From a virus, in the IMG/VR virus record IMGVR_UViG_3300028829_003755, positions 1-43,087 of that record: DNA of 43,087 nt. One strand, written 5' to 3'. Position 1 is the first letter of the stretch; each line of letters begins with the position of its first letter. This document shows positions 20,146 through 28,918 of this stretch, one piece after another. The position numbers and the translations under genes were made by a program. The notes beneath the pieces are model-generated. The model saw nothing but the letters and a program-made list of their open reading frames with translations. It ran no database searches and was not told where the DNA came from.

Positions 20146-20863
20146 AACGACGACATACTGCCTTCACTGTGGCGAGAAGCTGCCTGAGGACTCGCGCGCA
20201 TCGCGCAAGTACTGCAGCGACCATTGCCGCAAGGAGTCTCATAGGCTTGCCGGGGGTAAGGGCAAGCTAACCGAGCAGCGCGAGATTGCGCGCAAGCTCG
20301 CCTTTGAGAACATCCAAGACGAGGTGCGCGAGGTGCTTCGTCAGGAGATCCGCGAGCAGATCACTCAGCACGTTCACGACAACGTGCTGGGCGCTGCCGA
20401 GTCTATGACTCACCTTCTGCCTGAGGCGATGGCCGCTCTCAAGCAGGACCTAGAGTCTGAGGACTGGATGGCCCGCTCGCGCGCGTACGCGCTTGTGATG
20501 AAGTATGCTATGAGTTTCAAGGATACCGACCCCAAGGAAGGTGGGAATCAGAACATCGTCGTCGTTTCAGGAGTACCTACACCGGACACCCCCTTCGGAC
20601 ATGCGGTCGTGGAGCACTATGAAGAGCTCCCGCGCGCATCCGAGGGCGTACCCGCCGAGAAGTACGAGGAAACCTCCGGCCTTGAGGACTTTGAGAAGGA
20701 CTGGCCCAAGTGCTACAGCTGCAAGTCGCACAAGCACCCGTCTAATATGAGGAAGCACGACGACAAGCGCTACATCTGCACGTCATGCAGTATCACACGG
20801 GACTACAAAATGGGCAAGCACAGCCCTGACCTAGACCAGAATAGGGACGGGCTGTTCAGTTGA
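20138..20863 (+). CDS. Putative small terminase subunit with zinc fingers (241 residues)
   Basis: TTG start overlapping the HNH gene by eight bases. The protein has an N-terminal finger (YCLHCGEKLPEDSRASRKYC followed by SDHC). A long helical region follows (LAFENIQDEVREVLRQEIRE and HLLPEAMAALKQDLES, then ARSRAYALVMKYAMSFKD) as in small terminases and Nu1-like packaging proteins. A second finger is near the C terminus (CYSCKSHKHPSNMRKHDDKR then YICTSC). The position directly before the large terminase, with overlapping codons, is the main reason for the call; sequence alone does not prove it. Confidence 0.68.
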   Translation: MPRTTTYCLHCGEKLPEDSRASRKYCSDHCRKESHRLAGGKGKLTEQREIARKLAFENIQDEVREVLRQEIREQITQHVHDNVLGAAESMTHLLPEAMAALKQDLESEDWMARSRAYALVMKYAMSFKDTDPKEGGNQNIVVVSGVPTPDTPFGHAVVEHYEELPRASEGVPAEKYEETSGLEDFEKDWPKCYSCKSHKHPSNMRKHDDKRYICTSCSITRDYKMGKHSPDLDQNRDGLFS

Positions 20864-22317
20864 GCGAGGTTCACTTTGCCTATACTCCTTTCGACATCCA
20901 CCTTCCGTTCCATCTTACGTCTGCACGGGAGAAAGCGGCTATCGGAGCCGTCGGATCAGGTAAGACTATTGCGCTCTGTGCTGATGCCATTTCTCTTGCA
21001 CTGACGCAGCCGGGCAGTCGCATTATGATTGCCCGCCAGTCGGTCCCGTCACTCAGGGACACCACCGAGACCGAGTTTGTGAACCTGTTGTCCATGCGCC
21101 CGGACGATGTGGATGAGGGCACGACCCTGTGGGACCTGTGCGACTCGCGCAGGCAGGCTGGGCACATTGACCGCATTATGTTTCCCAACGGCTCAGAGGT
21201 GATGTTTCGCTCTCTGGACGACTGGCGCAAGCACATGTCCCTGAACCTTGCCGCCGTGTACATTGACGAGGCGTCCGAGGTCAGTGTAGACGCCTTCAAC
21301 GGCCTCAAGACCCGCCTCAGGCAGCAGCAGCCGACCGCCGAGGCGCGCGAGCTGGGGCACAAGTGGGACAAGAGTAACGTCAGGCAGCTGATTGCACTGG
21401 CTACGAACCCCAACGGCCACGACTGGATCTGGGAGCGGTTCGTGAATAACCCGCCGGAGGGCACTCGGCACTTTAGGTCCACGTCATTCGACAACCCCAC
21501 CCTCTACGACGACGCCGGTAAGCCGTCAAACTACCTGCAGTCGCTGCTGGGGATGCCCGAAATCTGGGTCCGGCGCTACGTGCTGTGCGAGTTCGACGCC
21601 TTTGAGGGCCAGATTCTTGAGTTCTCGCCGGAGAATCACGTCGTCAGCCACTTTGAGCCGCCGAAGGACTGGGAGCGGGCTATGGGACTGGACTGGGGGC
21701 TCAGGAACCCGACCGCCGTGGTGTGGTGGGCGCGCAAGCCGGGGTCAACCCGCTGGATTCAGTACCGAGAGTGGCAGACTTACGACCCTACAGATGCTAT
21801 GTCGCGCGAATCGTACCAGACTATGAGCGTTCACGACGTTGCCAAGACGATTAAGATGCTTGAACAGGGCGAGAACATCAAATATCGCGCTGCAGACCCG
21901 GCGATTCGCAATCGCATGGGCGAATCCATGAAATCTATCCAGTATTGGTTCTCTGAGCACGGACTTCACTTCCAGCTGGGCAGCAAAGACTACTCATCGC
22001 GTATTAACGCCCTAAATCAGCTGCTAGTTAGGGGCGATTTGGTACTATCCGACCAGTGCCCCATGACATCTGTTGCATTCCAGCAGTATAGGTGGGCATC
22101 TATCAACGTACAGCGCGAAACCGACGGGGCCGAGCGGCCACGTAAGAAGGACGACCACCTTGTAGACGCTGCCCAGTACATTGCTACGCTATTCTACGGA
22201 AATCAGCCCGTTCAGGCGGCAGAAAAGCCCGTTTCCACGCTAAATAGCCAGATATGGGACCAAGTTAGCAGCCAAATCAAGTCCCAGAAGCTCCGTAACC
22301 GCTATAATATGATATAA
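20860..22317 (+). CDS. terL: Large terminase subunit
   Basis: A 485-residue packaging motor. ATPase: Walker A GAVGSGKT (29-36), Walker B AAVYIDEAS with catalytic Glu (134-139), coupling motif region LIALATNPNGHDWIWERF. Nuclease: first Asp in MGLDWGLRNPTAV (278), central RAADPAIRNRMG, and the last acid cluster KKDDHLVDAAQYI near 440. It cuts and pumps DNA into the prohead through the portal. TTG start overlaps the upstream TGA as TTGA. Its stop codon lies inside the promoter at 22304. Confidence 0.95.
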   Translation: MSEVHFAYTPFDIHLPFHLTSAREKAAIGAVGSGKTIALCADAISLALTQPGSRIMIARQSVPSLRDTTETEFVNLLSMRPDDVDEGTTLWDLCDSRRQAGHIDRIMFPNGSEVMFRSLDDWRKHMSLNLAAVYIDEASEVSVDAFNGLKTRLRQQQPTAEARELGHKWDKSNVRQLIALATNPNGHDWIWERFVNNPPEGTRHFRSTSFDNPTLYDDAGKPSNYLQSLLGMPEIWVRRYVLCEFDAFEGQILEFSPENHVVSHFEPPKDWERAMGLDWGLRNPTAVVWWARKPGSTRWIQYREWQTYDPTDAMSRESYQTMSVHDVAKTIKMLEQGENIKYRAADPAIRNRMGESMKSIQYWFSEHGLHFQLGSKDYSSRINALNQLLVRGDLVLSDQCPMTSVAFQQYRWASINVQRETDGAERPRKKDDHLVDAAQYIATLFYGNQPVQAAEKPVSTLNSQIWDQVSSQIKSQKLRNRYNMI

Positions 22318-22319
22318 TA
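22304..22319 (+). promoter_or_regulatory. Promoter giving a leaderless mRNA for the head gene block
   Basis: ATAATATGATATAATA contains TGATATAAT, an extended -10. The hexamer ends at 22318, so RNA should start at about 22325-22326, where the next ATG is. No ribosome site precedes that ATG. The identical 16 bases occur at 32203, also overlapping a stop codon. Confidence 0.75.
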
Positions 22320-22325
22320 CAAGCT

Positions 22326-22685
22326 ATGACTACTACACCGCAACTTTTGGAAACGGCGCAGGCGTTCAACTCTAACCCTGATCCGATGTTTGCAGGATGT
22401 CTCAACACGGGCAATAACGAGCGGGGTGTTGTGTTCCCCGGCGTGGAAGTCCTTGAGGCGTCGTACTGTTTCATCGGCGTCACGAGCATGATTGAAGGCA
22501 TCGCCGCAATCTACAACATCACGCCCAACGAGGCGCGCAAGCGCATTGAGGGCGACAAGAAAGCTGAGAATAAGCTGGCAAAGCTGGACAAGGAAATCGC
22601 CGATCTTAAGAAGCAGCTTGAAGAGTGGGAGAAGTTCAAGGCTGCAGCGGAGGATTCGGGCCTGTTCACCGTGGCCCTTGATTAA
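22326..22685 (+). CDS. Hypothetical protein with C-terminal coiled coil (119 residues)
   Basis: First gene after the leaderless promoter. MTTTPQLLETAQAFNSNPDP starts a protein with GVVFPGVEVLEASYCFIGVT in the centre and NITPNEARKRIEGDK leading to a clear heptad coil (LAKLDKEIADLKKQLEEWEK). It may be a head-assembly or packaging accessory because it lies between terminase and portal, but no family was recognised. Its stop overlaps the portal start. Confidence 0.77.
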   Translation: MTTTPQLLETAQAFNSNPDPMFAGCLNTGNNERGVVFPGVEVLEASYCFIGVTSMIEGIAAIYNITPNEARKRIEGDKKAENKLAKLDKEIADLKKQLEEWEKFKAAAEDSGLFTVALD

Positions 22686-24598
22686 TGGCTGACGACAGCG
22701 ATAAGACACCCGCAAAGCTGGACATCATGGAGCTCGCGGAGCGTAAGGAGTACGCGCGCAAGAGCCGCCGTGTCTGGGAGCCCGACTGGTGGATGAATCT
22801 GGCCTACGTCAACGGCGAGCAGTACGTTGAGTGGGACCTGACCACCAACCGCCTGATTGAGCTGGTCCAGACGCCGGGCACCGAGCGGACCACCCACAAC
22901 ATCTGCATGCCCATCACGCGCCGCGAGCGGGCCAAGATCCTCAAGACCGTCCCGATTGTTGAGGCGCTGCCTCGGACGGATGCTGAGGACGATCAGTACA
23001 TGGCGCGCGTTCTGAACGCCCAGTATCGCAACTGGCGCAAGGACTGGAAGATGGACCGCCGCCTTCGGAACGCATCGTTCTGGATCGTGACGACTGGTAA
23101 CGCATGGCTTAAGTGGTACTGGGACTCTAATGACGCCGACGCCAAGATGGCGGTGTGTGCGCCGTTCGACGTGTACCCTGACCCGTACGCGAAGTCAATG
23201 GTTGACTGCCGCTGGGTCATCCACTCGCAGTTCCTTGACCGTGAGACCGCCGAAGAGCGTTACAACAAGAAGTTCGACTCCAATGACACCAACGTACTCA
23301 CCGGCATTGAGGGCAGGCTTTACGCCAACTACACCGACTCAGTGTATGCCAACCTGCCCGGCGTAGTGGTTAACGAATACTGGGAGCCACCGAACGCATC
23401 GCGTGAGAAGGGCGCATACGTCGTGTATGCCGGGAATGAGATTATTCACGAGGGCGACTTCCCGTACTCACACGGGCACATGCCGTTTACCCACATCGGG
23501 CACATTGAGCGTGCGAACAGCAAGTGGTACGCCTCGGTCATGGACTACATTCGCGGTCCCCAGCAGGAGCTCAACCGGGTGGAGTCGCAGATTATCGAGA
23601 ACCGGAACCTTGCGAATGGCAAGTGGTTCATTCCGTTCTCGCTTGAGCTTGAGGCCGAGCCGGACGCGAGCCCGCGTCAGGTGCTGCGCGCCTCCGGCGG
23701 TCCTCCCGACGCTTCGCCGCAGTTCATTGAGATTCAGGCGCTGCCGTCGTGGGTGCAGGGTGAGTCCATGCGCTTCACGCAGATGGCGCAGGATATCGCC
23801 GGTCAGCACGAGGTCAGCCGAGGTGGCGTGCCCGGTCGCGTGGAAGCCGCGCAGGCTATCCAGCTGCTGCAGGAGACCGACGACGAGGTTCTTAAGGACA
23901 CCATTCACTCTCTGGAAGAGGCGCTGGCCGAGGGCCTGTGGCAGTGCTCGTCGCTGCTCAAGGAGTTTGGCGACGCCAACCAGATCCTCAAGAGCTACGA
24001 CGACGAGGGGATGATTGAGGTCTTCCAGTTCCAGCGTGACCGCATCCCCGCTGGCGACGAGCTTCGCGTGGTCACGCAGACTACCACTGGCCTGCCGCAG
24101 AGCATCGCTGGCCGCTGGGACCGCGTGCTGAACCTGTGGCAGTACAAGGTCATTGAGGACCCGAAGCAGGTCATGGAGCTTCTTAACCTCGCGCCTGAGT
24201 CGCCGGACCTGCTGCCCGAGGCGCAGGACAAGGCACAGGCGTACCGTGAGAACAAGCTGATGGAGGGTGTGCTTGACGGCACGCCGAAGCCCATCCAGCC
24301 TGATAAGTGGAACAACCACGCTGTTCACATCATGGAGCACCGCCGCTACATGAACACGGATGCGTTCAAGAAGCTTGACCCAGAGATTCAAAATTACTTC
24401 CAGTTCCACCTTGACACTCACCAGCAGCTCGCGGTTGACGCTGCGCTGGAAGAGTCTAAGGTGCAGATGGCGATGCAGGGCATTGACCCTAACGCGCCTC
24501 AAATGCCCCCTGAGGCTGGGGGAGCTCCGCCCGCTGGTCCGCCAGCAGGCCCACCGCAACCAGAGGGGCCGGGACCTATGGCCCCCGTCCAGCCATAG
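22685..24598 (+). CDS. Portal protein (podovirus type)
   Basis: A 637-residue protein at the expected place between terminase and scaffold. Features typical of podovirus portals: an N-terminal SRRVWEPDWWMNLAYVNGEQ and HNICMPITRRERAKI region, a DVYPDPYAKSMVDCRWVIHS segment, YIRGPQQELNRVESQIIENR, and QHEVSRGGVPGRVEAAQAIQ as the crown-side helix. A C-terminal Pro-rich tail (PPAGPPAGPPQPEGPGPMAP) extends into the capsid. Forms the ring through which DNA is packaged and ejected. Starts in a TAATG overlap. Confidence 0.92.
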   Translation: MADDSDKTPAKLDIMELAERKEYARKSRRVWEPDWWMNLAYVNGEQYVEWDLTTNRLIELVQTPGTERTTHNICMPITRRERAKILKTVPIVEALPRTDAEDDQYMARVLNAQYRNWRKDWKMDRRLRNASFWIVTTGNAWLKWYWDSNDADAKMAVCAPFDVYPDPYAKSMVDCRWVIHSQFLDRETAEERYNKKFDSNDTNVLTGIEGRLYANYTDSVYANLPGVVVNEYWEPPNASREKGAYVVYAGNEIIHEGDFPYSHGHMPFTHIGHIERANSKWYASVMDYIRGPQQELNRVESQIIENRNLANGKWFIPFSLELEAEPDASPRQVLRASGGPPDASPQFIEIQALPSWVQGESMRFTQMAQDIAGQHEVSRGGVPGRVEAAQAIQLLQETDDEVLKDTIHSLEEALAEGLWQCSSLLKEFGDANQILKSYDDEGMIEVFQFQRDRIPAGDELRVVTQTTTGLPQSIAGRWDRVLNLWQYKVIEDPKQVMELLNLAPESPDLLPEAQDKAQAYRENKLMEGVLDGTPKPIQPDKWNNHAVHIMEHRRYMNTDAFKKLDPEIQNYFQFHLDTHQQLAVDAALEESKVQMAMQGIDPNAPQMPPEAGGAPPAGPPAGPPQPEGPGPMAPVQP

Positions 24599-24606
24599 GA
24601 GGCTGA

Positions 24607-25032
24607 ATGAGCACTAACGCACCGCCAATGCCGATGGAGCAGGGGGACATGCCCTCCGCTGCACAGGCTGGAATGGGACAGGGGGCATACCCCCCAGAGT
24701 TTAATAAGGCAGCAGACGCCGCCGAGCAGGCGCTTGGCCAGATGTACAAGATTTGCCACCAGCAGGAGCCCGGCTCCCCGCTGTGTGACGCACTGATGAA
24801 CATTATGGCCGCTGTTGCAGAGATCGAGGCGACCGCCGGAACAGGTGGTCCGCCCAACGAGCCAGCACCGGAAGAGATGGCAGCGATGGAAGCTGCTGCT
24901 CCGCCGGTCCCCGGAGGCGCACCCGCGCCAATGGAAGCTGGACCTCCGGCGATGTCGGGAAACCCTGACATGGCCGCTGCCGCTGCTGAGGCAACGGCGA
25001 TGATGAACACCAACCGCCGCGCACCAGCGTAG
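24607..25032 (+). CDS. Ala/Pro/Met-rich hypothetical protein (141 residues)
   Basis: Low-complexity ends (MSTNAPPMPMEQGDMPSAAQ; PPVPGGAPAPMEAGPPAMSG) frame a small folded centre (EFNKAADAAEQALGQMYKIC and SPLCDALMNIMAAVAEIEAT) with two cysteines. It continues the Pro-rich composition of the portal tail and precedes the scaffold, so it may be a head-assembly accessory. No family recognised. Ribosome site AGGAGG is close to the ATG. Confidence 0.72.
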   Translation: MSTNAPPMPMEQGDMPSAAQAGMGQGAYPPEFNKAADAAEQALGQMYKICHQQEPGSPLCDALMNIMAAVAEIEATAGTGGPPNEPAPEEMAAMEAAAPPVPGGAPAPMEAGPPAMSGNPDMAAAAAEATAMMNTNRRAPA

Positions 25033-25046
25033 CAGAAAGAGGAACC

Positions 25047-25910
25047 ATGAGCGAAGAGGCACAGGCACCAGCAGGCGGAGGGTTTGAAGTTGAGCCCGAG
25101 GACGTGAAGTCGTCCAAGTCTGACACGCCCAAGACCGAAAGCAAGGAGTCCAAGTCACAGCCCAAGTCTGAGACAAAGAGTTCCGACGGGAAGTCTGAGT
25201 CGAAGCAGGAGGCCAAGGACGGAGGACCCGCGCCGTGGGCCAACGACCTTGCGGATCGAGGTCTGGACGACCCTCGGATTGACCAGTATCTGCGGGAGGT
25301 TTGGCAGCCCCGCATGACCCAGTTTGAGCAGGATCTGGCCGGATGGTCTGACCTGTTTGGCGGGGACATGGAGGCCGCACAGATCATGGCAGGACTGGCC
25401 GAGGCTCTGGACAACGACCCGGAAGGTACTTATCAGCAGATGGGCGAGCTTCTTGGCCTGTCTGGTGACATTGGGGAGTACGACGAGTTTGACGAGGCAG
25501 AGCACAGTCCCACACCGTATGACGAGGACGATGAAGAGGGGTACGAGGACTCCGACGAAGAGGAGGGGGATGAGTACCGCGACTGGGTGATGAGCAAGAT
25601 GATGGAAGAGCAGGAGGCACATCAGGACGCCGCCTATGAGGACCTTCTGAGCAACATTGAGCAGCAGGTTCCCGGCTTCGACCGTGATCTGTTCCACGCA
25701 GCTATCGTCGCGTTTGAGGGGGACCCGGACAGCGCAATGGAGTGGTACATGAAGTACCACCGCGCGCCCGAGGCACCGGCTGAGATGGATGGGCCGGACC
25801 CCGTGGGTGAGGGAACTAGTGGTGTGCCTAACAAGGACGAGTACTCCAATCTTGGGAGCGCGATTGACGCTTTCCTGTCGGAAGACAGGACGAGTCGGTC
25901 AACGCGCTAG
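25047..25910 (+). CDS. Putative scaffolding protein (287 residues)
   Basis: Highly acidic and Ser/Lys-rich N terminus (VKSSKSDTPKTESKESKSQP), then DNDPEGTYQQMGELLGLSG, an extreme acid block (YDEDDEEGYEDSDEEEGDEY), and C-terminal helices. Immediate position before the major capsid gene, strong negative charge and low complexity all fit a head scaffold that fills the prohead and leaves before packaging. No protease motif visible. Assignment rests mainly on position and composition. Confidence 0.78.
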   Translation: MSEEAQAPAGGGFEVEPEDVKSSKSDTPKTESKESKSQPKSETKSSDGKSESKQEAKDGGPAPWANDLADRGLDDPRIDQYLREVWQPRMTQFEQDLAGWSDLFGGDMEAAQIMAGLAEALDNDPEGTYQQMGELLGLSGDIGEYDEFDEAEHSPTPYDEDDEEGYEDSDEEEGDEYRDWVMSKMMEEQEAHQDAAYEDLLSNIEQQVPGFDRDLFHAAIVAFEGDPDSAMEWYMKYHRAPEAPAEMDGPDPVGEGTSGVPNKDEYSNLGSAIDAFLSEDRTSRSTR

Positions 25911-25931
25911 ATCAATTAAGGAGAAAGCCTA

Positions 25932-27218
25932 ATGGCAGATACTTCTAGTTTCAGCGCAGCGATGAAGACCAAGTTCATTGGTCCGATTCGTGACCAGCTG
26001 CATTCTAACAAGATCCTGCTTTTCGGTCTCCGTACTCGTGACGGTGACGACAAGCAGGACATGCCGCATGCCTCTCGTGATTTCCGGGGCATTGTGGCGG
26101 ACTCTACCGGCATTGACTTTGTTGGTAACGAGTTCCGTATCCCCCTCCGCACGTCGCGGAATCAGGGTACTGGTCCGCGAGCCGAGAACGCTATTCTTCC
26201 GGCTCCGGGGAATCAGGGATACAAGTACATCAGTGAGGACCTGCGGTACTTCTACGGTCTGTTCAACATCACTGGCCAGCTGCTTAAGGCCAGCGAGTCG
26301 AACGAGGGTGCGTTCCGTCGCGCCCTGCAGGCTGAGATGGAGGGCATCACTGACGACCTCAAGCGGCACGTCAACATTCAGGCGTTCGGGACCGGCGACG
26401 GTGCCCTTGCGACTGTGACGGCTGTTGCGGGTAACGACATCACGGTTGACACCACCATCTACTTTCAGGGTGGGGAGTACCTTGACGTCTACGCCGCGCC
26501 GGTTGACCCGGCTAACTCGCCGCTGAACGCTAAGGCGTTCTACGTCACGGCGATTGACCGTTCGACCCTTACCCTCACCGTTTCCGACGGTACGGGTGTC
26601 ACGGTCGGCTCGGTGCTCGTTCGCGCCTCGTCTGATTCGACTCAGACGGTGCCGAACAACGACGTGTATCAGGCGATCAACGGCCTGCAGAACATCATCT
26701 CCGCAGATGGTGAGCTCCACGGCCTTGACCCGACGAACGCCGGGGAGACCTTCTGGAAGTCCTCTGAGGTTGACGCTGCGGGTGCCATTGTCGGCGACTC
26801 GCTCCTGCGCCAGCTCAAGGACGCCATCGGGTTTGAGTCTGGTTCCGACGAGGAGACCATCCTTATCACGACTCGTGGCGTGCGTAACCGCTACGCGAAC
26901 ACCCTGACCGCGCTCAAGCGTTTCAACGACGCTCAGTCGGTCAAGCTTCGCGGCGGCTTCACGGCGCTCATGTTCGATGAGACTCCGATGGTCTACGACG
27001 ACCACTGCCCGCTTGGGCACGTCTTTGCGGTCAACATGCCCGCGATGTTCTGGTCGCAGATGAGCGACTGGGAGTGGATGGAGGAGGACGGCGAGGTTCT
27101 CAAGTGGGAGCCGCGCTACGACCGCTACGTCGGTGTGCTCTTCAAGTACTGTAACCTCGGTACTTGGGCGCGTAACCGCCACGGCAAGATCGTCAACGCT
27201 GAGGATGACGTTAAGTAG
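25932..27218 (+). CDS. Major capsid protein
   Basis: A 428-residue protein with the strongest ribosome site of the block (AAGGAGAAAG) and capsid-like features: N-terminal arm (MADTSSFSAAMKTKF), an E-loop-like STGIDFVGNEFRIPLRTSRN, the helix REVTDDL-type EGITDDLKRHVNIQAFGTGD, and C-terminal GFTALMFDETPMVYDDHCPL and WSQMSDWEWMEEDGEVLKW, as in podovirus HK97-fold capsids. It follows the scaffold and is followed by a hairpin. Residues 1-14 are nearly the same as the start of the protein at 28918. Confidence 0.9.
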   Translation: MADTSSFSAAMKTKFIGPIRDQLHSNKILLFGLRTRDGDDKQDMPHASRDFRGIVADSTGIDFVGNEFRIPLRTSRNQGTGPRAENAILPAPGNQGYKYISEDLRYFYGLFNITGQLLKASESNEGAFRRALQAEMEGITDDLKRHVNIQAFGTGDGALATVTAVAGNDITVDTTIYFQGGEYLDVYAAPVDPANSPLNAKAFYVTAIDRSTLTLTVSDGTGVTVGSVLVRASSDSTQTVPNNDVYQAINGLQNIISADGELHGLDPTNAGETFWKSSEVDAAGAIVGDSLLRQLKDAIGFESGSDEETILITTRGVRNRYANTLTALKRFNDAQSVKLRGGFTALMFDETPMVYDDHCPLGHVFAVNMPAMFWSQMSDWEWMEEDGEVLKWEPRYDRYVGVLFKYCNLGTWARNRHGKIVNAEDDVK

Positions 27219-27241
27219 CCTCAGCTGGTAGCGGGAGCAGG

Positions 27242-27272
27242 GTGGGGCGGGGTCCTAGTGGCCCCGCCTCAC
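27242..27272 (+). other. GC-rich hairpin after the major capsid gene
   Basis: GTGGGGCGGGG (27242-27252) pairs with CCCCGCCTCAC (27262-27272) around a nine-base loop, 24 bases after the capsid stop. No T-run follows, so it is probably a leaky attenuator or a 3'-end stabiliser that would raise capsid mRNA over downstream genes. Confidence 0.6.
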
Positions 27273-27292
27273 ATCCCAATCAAGGAGCCCCA

Positions 27293-28513
27293 ATGGCAAA
27301 GAAAAAGAAAAAGTCAGAGCCAGACAAGCCGCTGTCTTTCCGAGAGCGTCGTGCTGCTGCCAAAAAGCGCAAAAAGAAGGAAGCGAATAGGGCCGCAAAG
27401 AAGCGCGCCCAGAATAGCGCGGATAGGACAAAGCGTGTGGTGGGCGAGGCGTCAGAGCCGCTTCGCGGTGGAAAGGACGGGGCTCGCCTTTTCGACGTGA
27501 AGCCGGACGCAGATAAGCTCAACAACTGGAACAAGATAAAGACGCCGAAGGAGAAGGCGGACGCGGCTCGCCGTAAGAACGCTGCTTGGGGCCGTCAGGT
27601 CGGACAGGGACAGGTCCAAGCTGACGCTGTTAATAAAAAGATTGCGGATGAGAAGGCTTCAAGGCGCGCCGCGCAGAGTGCTAGCGAGCAGGCAGAGATG
27701 CGCTCCCGTGAAGATTACCGCAAGAGCGCCGCGCGCAAGAACACTCGTGAGTACAAGCGCGGCCAGCACCTGCTGAAAGATCCGGGCCGCGAAGAGCGCC
27801 TTGCCAAGTTCCGCGAGAAGAAAACGCGTGCCAATATGGCCCGCGCGTGGACCAAGAAAGCCCCGCAAGGCCCGACTCGTAACCAGTACGGAACATCATT
27901 TGAGTCTAAGAAGGAGCGCGCCACTCGGAAGGGGAATGCCACCAAGGTGCGTAGGAATGCTATGCGGAAGAAGTATGCGGCAAAGGAGCCGTCACCCGTG
28001 AGCAAGACGGCGCGCCAGCGTGCCCGCGACATAAACACCATGAACCGCTCCGAGCCTAAGAATACCGGCAACATCTACGCAGACAAGGACCTCGCGCATG
28101 AGAAGAAGCGGATCTCATCGAAGCCCACCTACAGGCCACCGGGGTCGAGGGCCAGTAACGAAGAGTACAAGAGGGTGGCCAAGAAGGGCCTGCAGGCGAA
28201 GTACGGCGACAACAACGCATTTGTGAAGAAGCTTGGCAGGGGGCTTGCGAAGTTTGGTCGGAAGATCCCCATTGCCGGTGCAGCGGTATCCGCTGCTGTG
28301 GGAGCAGACCCCCTTGAGGCGTTCCCCGGAGTAGTCGGTAAGGCAGGGTCGGCTTCGACCAAGAAGCCGAAGTGGAAGAAGCCTCCGGGCTCACGATACG
28401 TCAAGTCGTCAAAGCGCGGGGCAGCACGACGGCCTAAGCCACGGCCTTCGACAAGGCCAGCTCGCAACAAGCCTAAGCCAAAGAAGTACAACCGAAAGGA
28501 CACTTGGGGCTAG
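27293..28513 (+). CDS. Highly basic predicted virion-internal protein (406 residues)
   Basis: AAGGAG lies a few bases before the ATG; a longer frame from 27242 runs through the hairpin. The protein is extremely Lys/Arg-rich throughout (MAKKKKKSEP, RAAKKRAQNSADRTKRVVGE, RPKPRPSTRPARNKPKPKKY), with predicted disorder and helices and one hydrophobic stretch near residue 340 (IPIAGAAVSAAVGADPLEAF). Such charge suggests binding to packaged DNA. Location right after the capsid gene supports a head-internal or ejected protein. No family recognised. Confidence 0.78.
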   Translation: MAKKKKKSEPDKPLSFRERRAAAKKRKKKEANRAAKKRAQNSADRTKRVVGEASEPLRGGKDGARLFDVKPDADKLNNWNKIKTPKEKADAARRKNAAWGRQVGQGQVQADAVNKKIADEKASRRAAQSASEQAEMRSREDYRKSAARKNTREYKRGQHLLKDPGREERLAKFREKKTRANMARAWTKKAPQGPTRNQYGTSFESKKERATRKGNATKVRRNAMRKKYAAKEPSPVSKTARQRARDINTMNRSEPKNTGNIYADKDLAHEKKRISSKPTYRPPGSRASNEEYKRVAKKGLQAKYGDNNAFVKKLGRGLAKFGRKIPIAGAAVSAAVGADPLEAFPGVVGKAGSASTKKPKWKKPPGSRYVKSSKRGAARRPKPRPSTRPARNKPKPKKYNRKDTWG

Positions 28514-28918
28514 ATGCTCGTTACACCAATACCTACTAACCTTCGACTGGATATGTCCGGCGACCGTGATACATCTGCCGTGGTGGGCAGTGACCTATAC
28601 GGCATCGCTGAGCGCGTGAAAGAACTTGACCCGAATCTGATGATCGTGTTTCACGAGGACCGGGAAGAGCCCTTTACCGTGATGGAGAACTGCAAAGACG
28701 GGGTAATACGGTTCGTCGCTAGGTACAAGGAGCTGGACTCCCGTATCATTGACGACCTCAGGTACATGCTCAACGTGCCGTTTGAAGAGCGGCTTAAGAA
28801 GGTTGAGCGCGAGATTGACAAGGCTAACGCTGACCTAGAGAAGCCGGACGATGAGGTACTTGACTGGCTGGCTTCCGAGATGCGGCGTGACATGAAGAAG
28901 TACGGGATTGTCCATTAA
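28514..28918 (+). CDS. Hypothetical head/neck-region protein (134 residues)
   Basis: The ATG directly follows the previous stop (TAGATG). MLVTPIPTNLRLDMSGDRDT opens a protein with VKELDPNLMIVFHEDREEPF and DGVIRFVARYKELDSRIIDD, ending in a charged coil (EERLKKVEREIDKANADLEK). A similar 'TPIP.NLR' opening occurs in proteins of the virion region of other actinobacterial phages, as far as I recall. Function unknown; its stop overlaps the next ATG. Confidence 0.77.
   Translation: MLVTPIPTNLRLDMSGDRDTSAVVGSDLYGIAERVKELDPNLMIVFHEDREEPFTVMENCKDGVIRFVARYKELDSRIIDDLRYMLNVPFEERLKKVEREIDKANADLEKPDDEVLDWLASEMRRDMKKYGIVH

Noticed and set aside
23468-24559. 363-codon minus-strand frame inside the portal gene
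   Set aside because: Antisense shadow caused by biased third codon positions; Leu/Arg/Val-rich with no ribosome site or motif.
25929-27182. 417-codon minus-strand frame opposite the capsid gene
   Set aside because: Almost exactly antisense to the major capsid gene; composition is a codon-bias artefact.
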